Positions 44,293 to 55,593 are shown, counted from the first letter of the stretch. The stretch: 64,000 bases of DNA from Campanula takesimana (GCA_026119855.1 JAOWBW010001902.1:102095-166094); one strand, 5' to 3'. Numbers and translations: made by a program. The notes: generated by a model from the letters alone, not told the origin.

Positions 44293-44956
44293 GACCATGC
44301 ACACCCGTGACCATCTTTTGGTTCATGAAGAGTAAACTTGTGAACCAATTTTGGTTCAAGCCAATTAGTGGTGATCCAAATTTGGTTCATGGCCATGAAC
44401 GAAAATTTTCGTTCATTTCGTGAACGAATTCGTGAACGAAAATTGGTTTAAACTATATGTGTATTTTGTAATTTTGTCTTTTTTAAAAAATTATTATTTA
44501 CATAAAAATATTAAAAATGTTTATAATTTCTTTTTTTCTATAAATAGAGTCTAATTTCGTAATATTTGACATTATTTTAATATTTTATTATTTAAAAAAT
44601 ATTATTTATTTTTTTCTATAAATTTGACACATTTTAATTTTTCATATATTTTAATTTTCTTTTGGGTCAAACGAAGTCGTTTATGTCAAAAATAAAAAAA
44701 CGCTCACTTTCCTTTTTCCCCTATAAATGAATAAAATAAATATTTTCGTTTTTATTTTTAATGACATTAATAAAACATAATATTTAGTAATGTAAATTAT
44801 TAATTTCATAACATAAAATTAATATTAAAATAATATGTATGTGAACGAAAATTCGTTCACCACTACAACATATAGGTTTTTGTGAACGAAATTTCGTTCA
44901 CATGGCAGTTTCGTTCACGTAGTGAACGAAATTTTCGTTCACCACTGTGCATGCTC
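44293..44956. mobile_element. Harbinger/Tourist-like MITE with GAACGAAA palindromes (664 bp)
   Basis: TAA duplications (44290-44292 and 44957-44959) and ends GACCATGCACA / TGTGCATGCTC, fitting PIF/Harbinger MITEs. Both arms carry palindromes built from GAACGAAA and TTTCGTTC (for example 44397-44442 and 44843-44941). The centre is AT-rich. No transposase. Confidence 0.75.
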
Positions 44957-45099
44957 TAACATCCAAGGGAATGCAAAAGCTCACAATAATTGGGAGAAAA
45001 CAAAGGTTCTCAACAAAAGGAAAAAGACAAAAGGTCCTAAAAAAGAGGACAAGGCATAGTAATATAACGAGAAATAAGACAACTTATTCAACAAAATAC

Positions 45100-45560
45100 A
45101 CAAAAAACATCAAAAAATAATCTAGAAATAAATCTTAATTTTGCATTATTAATTGTTAAATTGACAATTAATAAATGCAAAATTAGAATTTTACAACATA
45201 AGTAAATCAAAGAAGAAGATATAGTAATAGATTTAAACAAAATTGAAAATGAAAGAAAATTATGCTTCAAGCGTTAACAATAGAATAGATAGGGAAGAAT
45301 ATGAATTTGAAAAAGGAATTGAGGAGAAAGGGAGAAAATGAGGTGGAGGAGACAGAGAGAAAACGGTTTGTTACGTGATATCCCCCATCTCACATTGAAA
45401 ATAGACGAATTCTTATATACAACCGACGCACGGGCGTGCGGCGGGCAAAACCCGTCAGGTCCGGCCCGATCCGCCTGCCTTTCCTCCACTGCCAGAGCGA
45501 CACGTGGCGCGCTTTGAGCCACACGTTGGTTCACCGAACCGCGCGCTACCACGTGTCCTC
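45100..45560 (-). promoter_or_regulatory. Promoter-like block without an attached gene
   Basis: Read on the minus strand: CACGTGTC-type boxes (CCACGTGTCG near 45499, CACGTGGT near 45549), a GC-rich stretch, a TATA-like GTATATAAG near 45412-45420, then a CT-rich leader. At 45136-45186 there is a near-perfect palindrome (TTTTGCATTATTAATTG and its mirror). No gene follows downstream on the minus strand, so it may be an LTR remnant or an orphan promoter. Confidence 0.35.
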
Positions 45561-46305
45561 CTTTAAAAAAAAAACAAAACTTTAAAATGCTATATCTTGA
45601 TATTTATAACACAGAATTTTTTTTTAAAAATACGGTTTTGTTCGTCTCGACGAGACGAATAAAAATACATAGGTCATGATATGGTTTGATTTTTTAAAAA
45701 AAAAACATATTATTTTGCACACAAAAGTTTGTGTTGTTTTGTCAGCTGATATGTAACACTCTGTTCTGATAAAAGTAATAGTTTCATATTAAAAAAAGTA
45801 ACACTTTTACAGTCAAATGTAACATCAATTTTACAAGAAAATTTAACATGTTTTGATAGTTTTTGTGGTTAGAAAATTTAAATTGTTACTTTCTCAATAC
45901 AAAAATTGTTACATTTCAGATATAATGTTACATTTAAGAATATAAACTGTTACAATTGAGAAAAAAAATGATACATTCATTTTTTATAAAATGTAACATT
46001 AGTTTAGTTTGTCAATCTTATGCTAATTTTGAAAAAAAAAAATGTTACATTTGAAAAAAATAGTGTTACATTCTTTTATAAAAAGTGTGACATTAGTTTA
46101 GTTGTCAATCTTTTTATGTTATCTTTAATCTATTGCAGCAAAATTGTGGTATATTTTAGTTAAAAAAAAATGTTACATTTGAAAGAAAAAGTGTTACATT
46201 TCGTTATAATAAGTGTTACTTTTGTTGGGAGAAAAAAAAGTTGGGGGTGCCAAAAAAAAAAAAAAAAAAAACCGCTCGGCTCGCCTGGCGCCGTCGCACG
46301 CCATG
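45560..46305. repeat. TGTTACATT-rich repeat region
   Basis: Many copies of TGTTACATT / AATGTAACA words spaced by A-runs (for example near 45785-46215), next to CACGTG-type motifs on the left. The same word type fills the two foldback elements at 58241-59242 and 59719-60695. It ends in a GC-rich flank just before the Copia at 46311. Confidence 0.6.
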
Positions 46306-46310
46306 CGGCT

Positions 46311-46944
46311 TGTTGGGATAATGTCTTTGAATGTGGGACACCATATTATAGGATTGTACAACAGATGGTTTCATAATGCCTAGACAGAGCAGAAACAAAG
46401 ACAAAAGAAAAAAAAAGGAAGGAGCAGCAGCACCCGAACAGGTAGGCGAGCGGGCGCTCGGGTAGACCCAGGCGGGCGCTCCTGTGGGCAGAAATTTGAG
46501 CCGCTTGGGTGATTTAATTCAGGCGGGCGCTTGGTACAAGGCAGGCGGGCGCCTGGTCTTGCGGCAGATCAGACCCAACGCACGCGGACTGCAGAAAAAC
46601 GGGGTTTTTCCTTTGGGACTCAAATTTAGGACTACTTATGTCTTCAGGGTTAGGTTATGACTAGTATACATAATGGCTATCATCATAACAAGAAAGAAGA
46701 GGTTGAAAAACACAGATTGCTCAGAGAAGATCAATAATTCTAGATCTAGGGTTTTAGCACAGTCAGGAATTTTGTGACCAAAATTTGTGCTAGCATAGAT
46801 TAGTGTGATCTTATAAAGAATTCTCCAGATTGATAATAATATTCTCTCCCCTCCCCGTGGACGTAGCCAAGTTGGTGAACCACGTAAATCCTGTTCTTGT
46901 GATTGCTTTATTTACTCATCAAGTCTTGTTCAATTGCTCTAACA
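46311..46944 (+). repeat. 5' LTR of the Tork-type Copia (634 bp)
   Basis: TGTTGGGATAATG to CTCTAACA. The block of GC-rich words (GCGGGCGCTCGG, GGCGGGCGCTCC, GGCGGGCGCTTGG, GGCGGGCGCCTGG) is at 46441-46560. Confidence 0.92.
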
Positions 46945-46980
46945 AGTGGCACCAGAGCTTTGGTTCGTGGTTAGAGATTC

Positions 46981-47698
46981 ATGGATTCCACTGCAGAGAA
47001 CGAGAAGATAGGTCAAGGAGTAGATTCGATCGACAAGTTCAATGGGAAGAATAGTTTCTCTCTGGCAGATCAAGATGAAGGCTTTGTTGGCAGACAAATA
47101 TTTATGGGAACCATTGGAGATTGCAATCAGGGATCGCAAGGATCCCAAGGGTAAGGCGATCACCACAGAAGAGTCAGAGAAGGACAAGTAGACAGCCGCG
47201 AAGGAGGCAGCAGCATTGAAGAAGTTAGATCAGAAGGCTCACGCCAAGATCATCAGACAGTTGGATGATGAGATACTAACCAATGTTGCAGGAACAGAAT
47301 CCGGAAGCGATCTTTGGTTAAAGTTGGAAGATATGTACATGACACGTTCATTGACCAACAAGTTATACCTAAAGAAGAAACTGTATGACTGTCGTATGAC
47401 TGAAGGTATGCCCATTAATGATCATCTTGATAGATTTACTTCTGCATTACTTGAACTGCGTAATATAGGAGTTGTTTTGGATGACGAGGATGCAGCCTTG
47501 CAGCTTTTAGTATCCTTACCTATGTCTTATGAACATTATGTCGATTCGTGCATAAATCGTAAGGATGGTATCTCTCTAGAGGAAGTGAAAACTTCTCTCA
47601 AGACGAGGGAATTGCGCCGAAAGGCGAGTGGGAATGAGACAAGTAACCAGACATCAGGTTTGGTTGCTAGCAGTAGTGGCGGAGAGGTATGGATTTGA
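46981..47698 (+). pseudogene. Gag of the Tork-type Copia, damaged
   Basis: Starts MDSTAENEKIG after the primer site; a frameshift near 47058 (NGKNSFSL to QIKMKALL) and a TAG at 47189 interrupt it. From 47216 the frame is open and shows the UBN2 gag pattern (ETSGSDLW-like LKLEDMYMTRSLTNKLYLKKKLY; LVSLPMSYEHYV; EEVKTSLKTRELRRK). It runs into RT-derived sequence without a zinc knuckle. Confidence 0.85.
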
Positions 47699-47699
47699 A

Positions 47700-48770
47700 G
47701 ACTTGGTGTCTTATGCACTGCTGGTTGCTGAGGAAGTGGAGCCCGTTCTTACGGAACCTTCAACTTTCAATAAAGCAGATACATGTTCAGAGTCATCTCA
47801 GTGGTATGCGGCTATGGGTGATGAGATGGAGTCTCTTCACAGGAATCAGACTTGGGTGTTGACCACAAGGCCAGAAGGCAGAAAGATTGCGAGTTGCAAG
47901 TGGATCTTCAACAAAAAGGAAAGGATGTCACCAGCAGAAGGGATCAAGTATAAAGCTCTCGTTGTTGCAAGGGGTTTCACACAAAGAGAGGAGGTGGACT
48001 ACAATGGGATCTTCTCAACAGTGGTCAGACACGCTTCAATTAGAGTGTTGCTAGCAATAGAAGGAGAAATATACATGACAGAGTCGGAAGGATTCCAAGT
48101 TCCTGATAAGGAAGATCAAGTTTGTAGATTGAAGCAATCGCCTAGGCAGTGGTACAAGATATTTGACATCTATATGATAGCAGCAGTCAAGAAGTCAGAG
48201 ATTCAGAAGCTGAAAAGCTTATTGGTCGCAGAGATGAAGGGTTTGGGTAACGCGAAGAGAATTCTGGGTATGGAGATCTATAGAGACAGAACCAAACAAA
48301 AACTGTTTTATCCCAGAAAATATACATCAAGAAAGTTTTAGAGATGTTTGGTAGGTCAACAGCAAAGGCTATAGACACTCCGGGTGTAGTGAATGCACAG
48401 ACAGTCGCGTTTGGGGCCAAATCGATTGAGGAGAAAGAGTATATGGCTCGAGTATCCTATGCTAGTGCAGTTGGTAGTTTGATGTATGCTACAGTACGTA
48501 CCAGAAACGTCAGACTCGTCTATGGAGATGGGACAGAATGTGCAGTCGAAGGTTTCTCAGATTCAGGGGATGTTGATACAAGAACATCAAAGACCGGATA
48601 TGTGTTCATGCTTGGTAGGTCAGTTGTCAGTTGGAAGGCTACATTGCAGGCGACAGTGATGTTGTCTACAACAGAAGCAGAATACGTGGCATTGACAGAG
48701 TCCGCTAAGGAAGGAATATGGTTGAAGGGTTGATCAGCAATCTTGGATACATCATGATCAGGCTATTATT
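47700..48770 (+). pseudogene. RT and RNase H fragments of the Tork-type Copia
   Basis: Frames read SSQWYAAMGDEMESLHRNQTW, ASCKWIFNKKE, YKALVVARGFTQREEVDYNGIFSTVVRHASIR, then a jump: the QLDVKTAFL segment and the catalytic YVDD box are missing. Continues with EMKGLGNAKRILGMEI, a YVSRF-like region, then RNase H with GFSDSGDVDTRTSKTGYVF and TTEAEYVALTESAKEGIWLKG. Not functional. Confidence 0.85.
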
Positions 48771-49046
48771 TATTGCGATAGTTTTAGTGCGATTTGTTTG
48801 GCCAAGGATCAAGAGAGGATCAAGCACATTGATGTCAGATATCATTTCCTAAGAGATGAGAAACAGGTAAAGGTGAAGAAGGTAGGGACGGCGGACAACC
48901 TGCAGATATGTTCAAGAAACCCGTGACGGAGAGCAAGTTCCAACATTGTTTGGACTTGCTGAATGTTCGCAGCTATTAGATAGCAGTAGAGGCGAGGGGG
49001 GGAGAAAAGGTTTGTTGTCATGGAGATTCAAAGTCAAGGTGGAGAT

Positions 49047-49693
49047 TGTTGGGATAATTCCTTTGAATGTGGGACGCCATATTATAGGATTGTACAACAT
49101 ATGGTTTCATAATGCCTAGACAGAGCAGAAACGAAGACAAAAGAAAAAAAAAGAAAAAGAAAAAAGAAGGAGCAGCAGCACCCGAACAGGTAGGCGAGCG
49201 GGCGCTCGGGTAGACCCAGGCGGGCGCTCCTGTGGGCAGAAAGTTGATCCGCTTGGGTGATTTAATTCAGGCGGGCGCTTGGTCCAAGGCAGGCGGGCAC
49301 CTGGTCTTGCGGCAGATCAGGCCCAACGCACGCGGACTGCAGAAAAACGGGGTTTTTTCCTTTGGAACTCAAATTTAGGACTCCTTATGTCTTCAGGGTT
49401 AGGTTATGACTAATATACATAAAGGCTATCATCATAACAAGAAAGAAGAGGTTGAAAAACACAGATTGCTCAGAGAAGATCAATAATTCTAGATCTAGGG
49501 TTTTAGCACATTCAGGAATTTTGTGACCAAACTTCGTGATAGCATAGATTAGTGTGATCTTGTAAAGAATTCTCCAGATTGATAATAATATTCTCTTCCC
49601 TCCCCATAGACGTAGCCAAGTTGGTGAACCACGTAAATCATGTTCTTGTGATTGCTTTATTTACTCATCAAGTCTTGTTCAATTGCTCTAACA
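49047..49693 (+). repeat. 3' LTR of the Tork-type Copia (647 bp)
   Basis: TGTTGGGATAATT to CTCTAACA. A slightly longer A/G run (about 49142-49168) explains the length difference from the 5' copy. The word block is at 49190-49312. Confidence 0.92.
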
Positions 49694-49698
49694 CGGCT

Positions 49699-49894
49699 GT
49701 TGCACACGAGATCGGCTCTTGAAAATATGTGCGAATTGAGTGTACTATATAGAAGGCCCATACGCTCCTACGTACCAATAACATCCATGGACTTTTAGGT
49801 GGGCCTGTGGTAAACCAAGTGGACCCCGTTATTTATGCTCAGTGGGTCAGTTGTGTGTTGCTTGTATAACGAGTCGGGTCTGCGGGTTCGGATC
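49699..49894. other. Short gene-free spacer between two Copia insertions
   Basis: About 200 bp of unique-looking sequence between the Tork-type and SIRE-type elements; no feature recognised. Confidence 0.4.
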
Positions 49895-49899
49895 GTTAC

Positions 49900-50853
49900 T
49901 GAAAATGTCAATGGCCTCGGTTTTATAGGAAGTGATATCAAAAGTGTTGTCACTTTAACGATATCACTTCTGGCAACACTTAACACACACGAACAGAAAA
50001 CAGTTTCTGAAAAGAGTTTGCAGCGGAAAATCAACACAGAATTATTTTTCTCAAGATATATAAATTATATATCTTGAGGGATGCCTCAAAAGGCGAGACC
50101 TTTACTAATAATATGAAGTGAAGTACAAGGCCGAGAGTTCCCTAATGCTATTACAATGAAAGCTTTGTGGAACGACTAAGTCTAATACACAGAATCCTAA
50201 CCTAGCCAAGACACTTATAATACTCGATACAAGAATATAAATGTGTTTGGGAATTTATAAGGAACTAAGGAATGTGTAAGACTTTCTTGTGAGGAGAGTG
50301 TGTGTATTTGCTTCAAGTGTTGTGTCTTCAATGCTTCACCTCCTTCACTATTTATAGGCTTCAAGAATACTTGGGAGTTACTCATAATGGCTTGGAGAGG
50401 TCACAAAAACGTGGTGTAGTGGAGGGAGAGAGTGGCCGAGCCTTGGGGAGTATTATCTCCACATTTCCTATAAAATAGGAACCACTTTCTTTGTGCCCAA
50501 GATCATGCATCACCATCTTGTACCTTCTAGCTTCATCGCCTTGTACAATCTCCTCCACAAACTCAGATGTTGAATGGGTCAATTACCCATGTGTTTGTTG
50601 TTGAGAATAATCCCCTTGTTTTATGGATAAAATCCCTTTTTATCCATAACTCCTTTTTAACTTTCTTGCATTATTCTAGCATAGTATATACCTGAAAATT
50701 GGACCAACATAAACACTAAACTTGCATAAATATTAGACATTAGTACAACAATTATTTATGAAGCAAATATCTAAATATAATCCCAGCAGTCCGTCGGGTA
50801 TCACTGGGACAGTGTTGGCAGCACTTATGGTATCACCACGTTCTGCACTTACA
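49900..50853 (-). repeat. 3' LTR of the SIRE-type Copia (954 bp)
   Basis: TGAAAATGTCAATGG to TGCACTTACA on the plus strand. It contains GTGATATCA and GTGTTG(T/G)CA words near both ends. Close partner at 55594-56548. Confidence 0.9.
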
Positions 50854-52938
50854 ATCTCCACCTTAATTGGATATTTCTTCACAAACTAAATAATGATGTG
50901 ACCCTGCAAGACAATGTTAGGCACAAATACAGAATATACATAAATTCTTCCCGCAAAGATTAACTCCCCCTCAAAGAGGCAAGTCAACCGAAAAACAATG
51001 ATTTTGAAATATTTTTAAACCAAGTAAACTAAACATGATTAAAAAATAATTATCCAAAACAAAACCAAAGTTATAAAATCCAAAAACCAAGAAGTGTTTA
51101 ACACACTTCACACAAATAAACCAACCAAAAAACAAATGTAAAACAAATGTTAAGTGCAACTAATAGTTTTAAAACAACTAACATAAAAATTGTTTTTAAA
51201 AGGTACCAAGAATAGAAACACACGAACTACCAAACCTGTTTGAGTATCAATAGCCCGCACACGTGCATTAGCAGTTAGATCAGCACTTGTGTTAGCATGC
51301 AGAACAGCACTTGTGGCAGCATGCAGAACAGGACTTGTGGCAGCATTATCTCCCCCTGTTTGTGAAGAATACTGTGCAAAGAATTTCTAGATTTATAGGA
51401 ACTTGGGCAATCAGTTGGCGTGAACAAGATGAGTCTTTTCTTTTCTTTTTCTTTTTCTTGATGGTAGTCACTATAGGTTGGGAAGGAGCCGACGTAGGAG
51501 GAGCCTGTGCGACCGGAACAGGTGGAGGTCCGGAGACAACAATGGCGAGATTTCCATGGGCTCATTTGAGGTTTTGGAAGGGGAAGCCATTTATAGAGTT
51601 TTGAGAATAGAAGGAAAGAATTTGGGAGAGGGATTTTGAGCGTGAGAGAGACTGAGAGAGAGAGGTCGGCGAGAGAAAGAGGGAGATCGGTGAGAGGAGG
51701 ATGGGGTTTAATTTGGATATTTTAGGAAGTACTCAAATGGAAGAGATAAACACTCATTATGATAAGTCTCTTTCTAAACCCTATAAACTCTCAACTCCCC
51801 CTATTTTCTAGCTTAGTTAGCTATTATCTCTATCACTCCCCCATTTTTAAATAACCAACCGGCCATTATCCCAAAAAGCCTTTTTTTTTTTTTTTTGAAA
51901 ATAAAACGAAAAAAAAATAAAAATAAAAATTAAACATAAAAGAAAATAATGTTGGATAAGTCGGCCTAGGTGACTACATCCCTAATTTTTGAGTTTGATT
52001 TGAAACTTGATTCCAAACTTTTAGGGATGAAGTTACTTAACCAAATTCACCAAAAATAAAATAAAAAGGAATTTAATAAAGACTTTATGAAAATCAAAAA
52101 TTCCACAAATTATAAAGGACTTTCGGACTTTCAAAAATTAACTATTAATTTCCGAAAAAAGAAATGAATAAAAAAATAATGTAGCACATACTAATGTGTT
52201 ATCGGCAATGATGGTAACACTTAGGAAAACATATAAGTCAAATATCCCCTTGATAAAATTTTCACTTTAAGAAACTTAGGCAAAACAATCCTCATAATAA
52301 ACACTTGAAGCAAATTGTTAGGCTTCTTTATAATAAGCAATTGAGGCTAAGAAACAAGCTTTTCATCTTCAAACATTTGATGCATAGCAAGCCTTAATTA
52401 CATGTTTGAAGTTAACACTATATAAGCTTGTTCTTCATCTTTAAGCACTTTAAAATATAAGCATAATTTACACTTCTTTATCTACAAGGAAGCATCGTAG
52501 TAGCGAGCTCCGTGCTCCGAGTCCTTATAAAGTGTAAAAAATACTTTAGAGATTTGCACCTTTCAAGTAGGATACACTGTAGTAGCGAACTCCATGTTCC
52601 TAATACTTAGTAAGAAATCACTAGATAGTATCTCCCTTTGGCAAGAGTGCAACGTCACAGCGAACGCCGTGCCCCAAGTTACTTAGGAAATACTATAAGT
52701 GCTTTTTGCCTTTTGCCTTTTATTTTATCACAAAAATTAGTGACTTTGTCACTTTTGAGTACAAAGGGGATTTGACAAACATGTTAACCAAGTATAAACC
52801 TACCGTAACAAAAAGGTCAGCAAGTGACGCCGCGAGGGCTTAAAACACGAAAATAGAAAAAACTAAAAAACGGTTTTTTTTTTTTTTTTTTTCAAAAATT
52901 AAAATATTGTACAACAACAAAGATGATCCAAGGGGTTT
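50854..52938 (-). other. Non-coding 3' interior of the SIRE-type Copia
   Basis: No RT or RNase H motif in any frame. Homopolymer tracts (51883-51896, 52866-52882). At 52490-52690 three diverged copies of a GTAGCGA(G/A)CTCCGTGCTCC-like word recur at 70-110 bp. A minus-strand frame at 51275-51565 is unconvincing. Confidence 0.6.
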
Positions 52939-53334
52939 TTAAACAAGAAATGGAACAAGAGACTTATTCAAGTTAGAAAATCTCTTATGGTTAAAAACTT
53001 GAATCAAATATTCATCTTTCAAAGTATTTTCAGATTCAAGCTTAGAAAGAAAACATGAATTGTTTACCTTAATATACCTAACCATGTCTCGATAATTAAC
53101 CGGTTCCTTACGTCTAGTTTGTATCCCTTCGTCTAACCTACCTATCACTTGGGATATAGGATGATTCTTTTGAATCCTCAAAGGGGGATCTCTTCTGACG
53201 GGATTATCAACTCTATTGGAGTCCTCATTATGTTCATTTTCTGCAAATGGACTGACTTCTGGTCCAACACTTATGTCAACACTTGGTCCAACATAAATGT
53301 CAAATTCACTTTGAGGTTGTTCCAGCAGTACCAA
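52939..53334 (-). pseudogene. Integrase-RT linker of the SIRE-type Copia
   Basis: Minus-strand frame with LRIQKNHPISQVIGRLDEGIQTRRK, the hallmark just before the RT domain of SIRE-type elements, then VNYRDMVRYI and LKDEYLIQ, where RT would start. It diverges there and stops. Confidence 0.85.
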
Positions 53335-53417
53335 CGAGGATAAGCACCTGGTTCATCTGCAACACTTGACAGATCATCAAAAAACAATATTTACAGATTC
53401 TTGAATAGTTCCCAATC

Positions 53418-54632
53418 TTAAATTATAGACTCGATATGCAAGATTGTCATGAGAATATCCAAGAAAATGGCTTTATCATTCTTAGAGTAAAATTTAGCTA
53501 AGCGATCCCAGTCTTTTAATATATAACATACACACCCAAACACATGGAAGTAATGAACACGTGGTTTCTTCCTATTCAAAATCTCATAGGGTGTTATAGT
53601 TAAACCGGGTCTTAGAAAGACTCTATTAGAAATGTGACAAGCCGTGCTCAAAGCTTCAGCCCAAAATCTTTTTAAAATCCTTTTAGAGAACAGCATAACA
53701 CGGGCCATATCAAGCAATGTCCTATTTTTCTTTTCAGCCACACCATGTGGTTTAGAGATCGAAAAATCATGGTGTATCCCTTTTTTCTTACAAAAAGTAT
53801 AAAAGGAAACATTTGCAAATTCTTTTCCATGATTGGATCTTATACAGAAAATAGGTGAGCAAAACATGTTTTTGATTTTGAAATGCAAGAGTTTAAATTT
53901 ATCTAAAGTTTCAGATTTTTCTCTTAGGAAATATACCCAAGAAAACCTAGAGAAATCATCAACTATAACAAAAACATACCTCTTACCTCCCAGGCTTTCT
54001 ACCTCAATTGGACCCATCAAGTCCATGTGCAAAAGCTGAAAACAATGTGTTGTCCCGAAGTGTTGCTCCTGGTGTTGGGTAACACTGCGGGTAACACGAG
54101 TCTCCATACTCTTAAGGCAGTCCCCACACACAATTTTGTTCTTCAGATTCAGTTTGGGGACTCCTTTGACAACCTCAAACTGGAAAATTTTCTTCAAGTT
54201 TCCATAAGGGGCATGTCCCAACTTTTGATGCCACAAAATTGTGTCATCCATATTAACTGAATTGCATACTTGTTTATCTTCAACAAGATAGCAATTGTCA
54301 CTTGATCTAGTTCCTGACATTACACAAGTGTTAGTGTTATCAAAAACTTTACAAGTATTTTTATTAAATTTTACCTCCAAGTTATCATCGCACAATTGGC
54401 CAATGCTAATTAAATTAGCAACCAATCCATCAACGTGCAAGACACCCTTTAAGGCAGGGACTCCGGAAACATCAAGTGTCCCTTTCCCTATTATATTGCT
54501 CTTTCCTCCACCTCCGTATGTCACCGTTTCACCTTGGATAGATTCATAGTTTTTCAAAAACACTTTTGTTCCCGTCATATGATGTGAGCAACCACTATCA
54601 AAGTACCATGAACCTGAAACGTTAGTCCTCAA
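53418..54632 (-). pseudogene. Protease end and integrase of the SIRE-type Copia
   Basis: A 404-codon minus-strand frame: WYFDSGCSHHMTG (protease active site DSG), GVLHVDGLVANLISIGQLCD, the zinc region (LWHQKLGHAPYGNL, CGDC), then integrase with LLHMDLMGP and FVIVDDFSRFSWVYFLREKSET. The second catalytic Asp region reads IRSNHGKEFAN (N where D is usual) and the Glu region reads PHGVAEKKNRTLLDMAR. So at least the second Asp is lost. The stretch after CGDC, METRVTRSVTQHQEQHFGTT, carries repeated GTGTTACCC/CAACAC DNA words. The ends have been lost to frameshifts. Confidence 0.87.
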
Positions 54633-54667
54633 AGAAGCAAATACAACATTGCATTTATGATTGGATT

Positions 54668-55270
54668 TTAGAAACCAAAATTTCTTTTAGACTTTTTGAT
54701 TTTCTGATTACCAGTGTTGTCTTGAGTGTTGAGTAACACTTGAGATAACACATGTGGACTGAAATTTTTCTTTTTGAGAGTAAAACGATCAAATTTACTT
54801 TGTCCAGTTATGTGATAGTATTCACACACACACGGTTGATCAGAAATATCACTTGATGAACTACTTTTTACTTTTTCATGTTCTTTTACAAAACATGTTT
54901 CATAATTTTCATTCAATAAGGTAGAAGTGATTTTATCAAGAGAGTCTTGAAACCCAATACCTGCTTTGAGTGACTTACTCAAGTCGAGTATTTCATCCAA
55001 TTTTGAGAACGCCGTGTTGAACTTTTTGAAGGTAGTCTCGGCTAGCTTCAACTTGGTCTTGACTTTGACAAGTTCAACATCCAACTTTGTGAATTGCACC
55101 GCCAACGAGTCAAAGAGTCTTTTAGCTCATGATTTTCCTTGGTTAAGATCGCTACCATCTTGTTCTCTTTTTCCATTCTTTGAACAATGCCTTGTAGAGA
55201 TCTTTTAACCCATCAATGAGCTCATCCTTGCTTAAATCCTCCTCATCTGGACTTCCAGTCAATCAACATT
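54668..55270 (-). pseudogene. Gag C-terminal half of the SIRE-type Copia
   Basis: Minus-strand frame 55105-54668 with a coiled-coil-like segment (LDVELVKVKTKLKLAETTFKKF), SKSLKAGIGF and CxxC-like CVCEYYHITGQ. An upstream frame to about 55270 (DLSKDELIDGL) belongs to the same gag after a frameshift. Most of the capsid N-terminus is gone. HVLSQVLLNTQDNTGNQ spans a run of GTGTTA/CAACAC words. Confidence 0.8.
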
Positions 55271-55593
55271 AATTGAACCATGAAAGCAAAAATGGTCAAA
55301 ATTTAAAAGGATTATACCTGCTGGGTGTTGAGCTTGTGTTTTATCGCACTCTGGGTAACACCATTGGCAACACTTTCTGAATCTGACTTTGAGTGCTCCA
55401 AAGCCATGGTCAACATGGCTGATTGATCACGTTCTTTAATGTTTTCTAGCTTCCTTTCCTCACTATCCTAATGGAAGTATGATTCGAGCCAAGAAGAATA
55501 GAAAGGTCTCTCAAGTATGGATTAGCAAGATTCAAAGGCCATGACAAACTGGATCAAATACTTAGTATGTCAAGTAACCAGCTCTGGTGGCAT

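Larger units (their letters stand above)
46311..49693 (+). mobile_element. Short Tork-type Copia with large internal deletions
   Basis: Perfect CGGCT duplication (46306-46310 and 49694-49698). LTRs 46311-46944 and 49047-49693, close copies by eye. Primer site TGGCACCAGAGC at 46947; polypurine tract CAAGGTGGAGAT before 49047. The interior is only 2.1 kb: gag, then pieces of RT and RNase H; knuckle, protease and integrase are gone. The good match between LTRs suggests that an already defective copy moved recently using other elements' proteins. Confidence 0.9.

Noticed and set aside
45274..45552. Minus-strand 92-codon frame
   Set aside because: Composition looks like promoter and CT-rich leader DNA; no recognisable domain.
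51275..51565. Env-like protein in the SIRE-type element
   Set aside because: The frame has no signal or membrane segment and includes a low-complexity repeat (QVLFCMLPQVLFCML).
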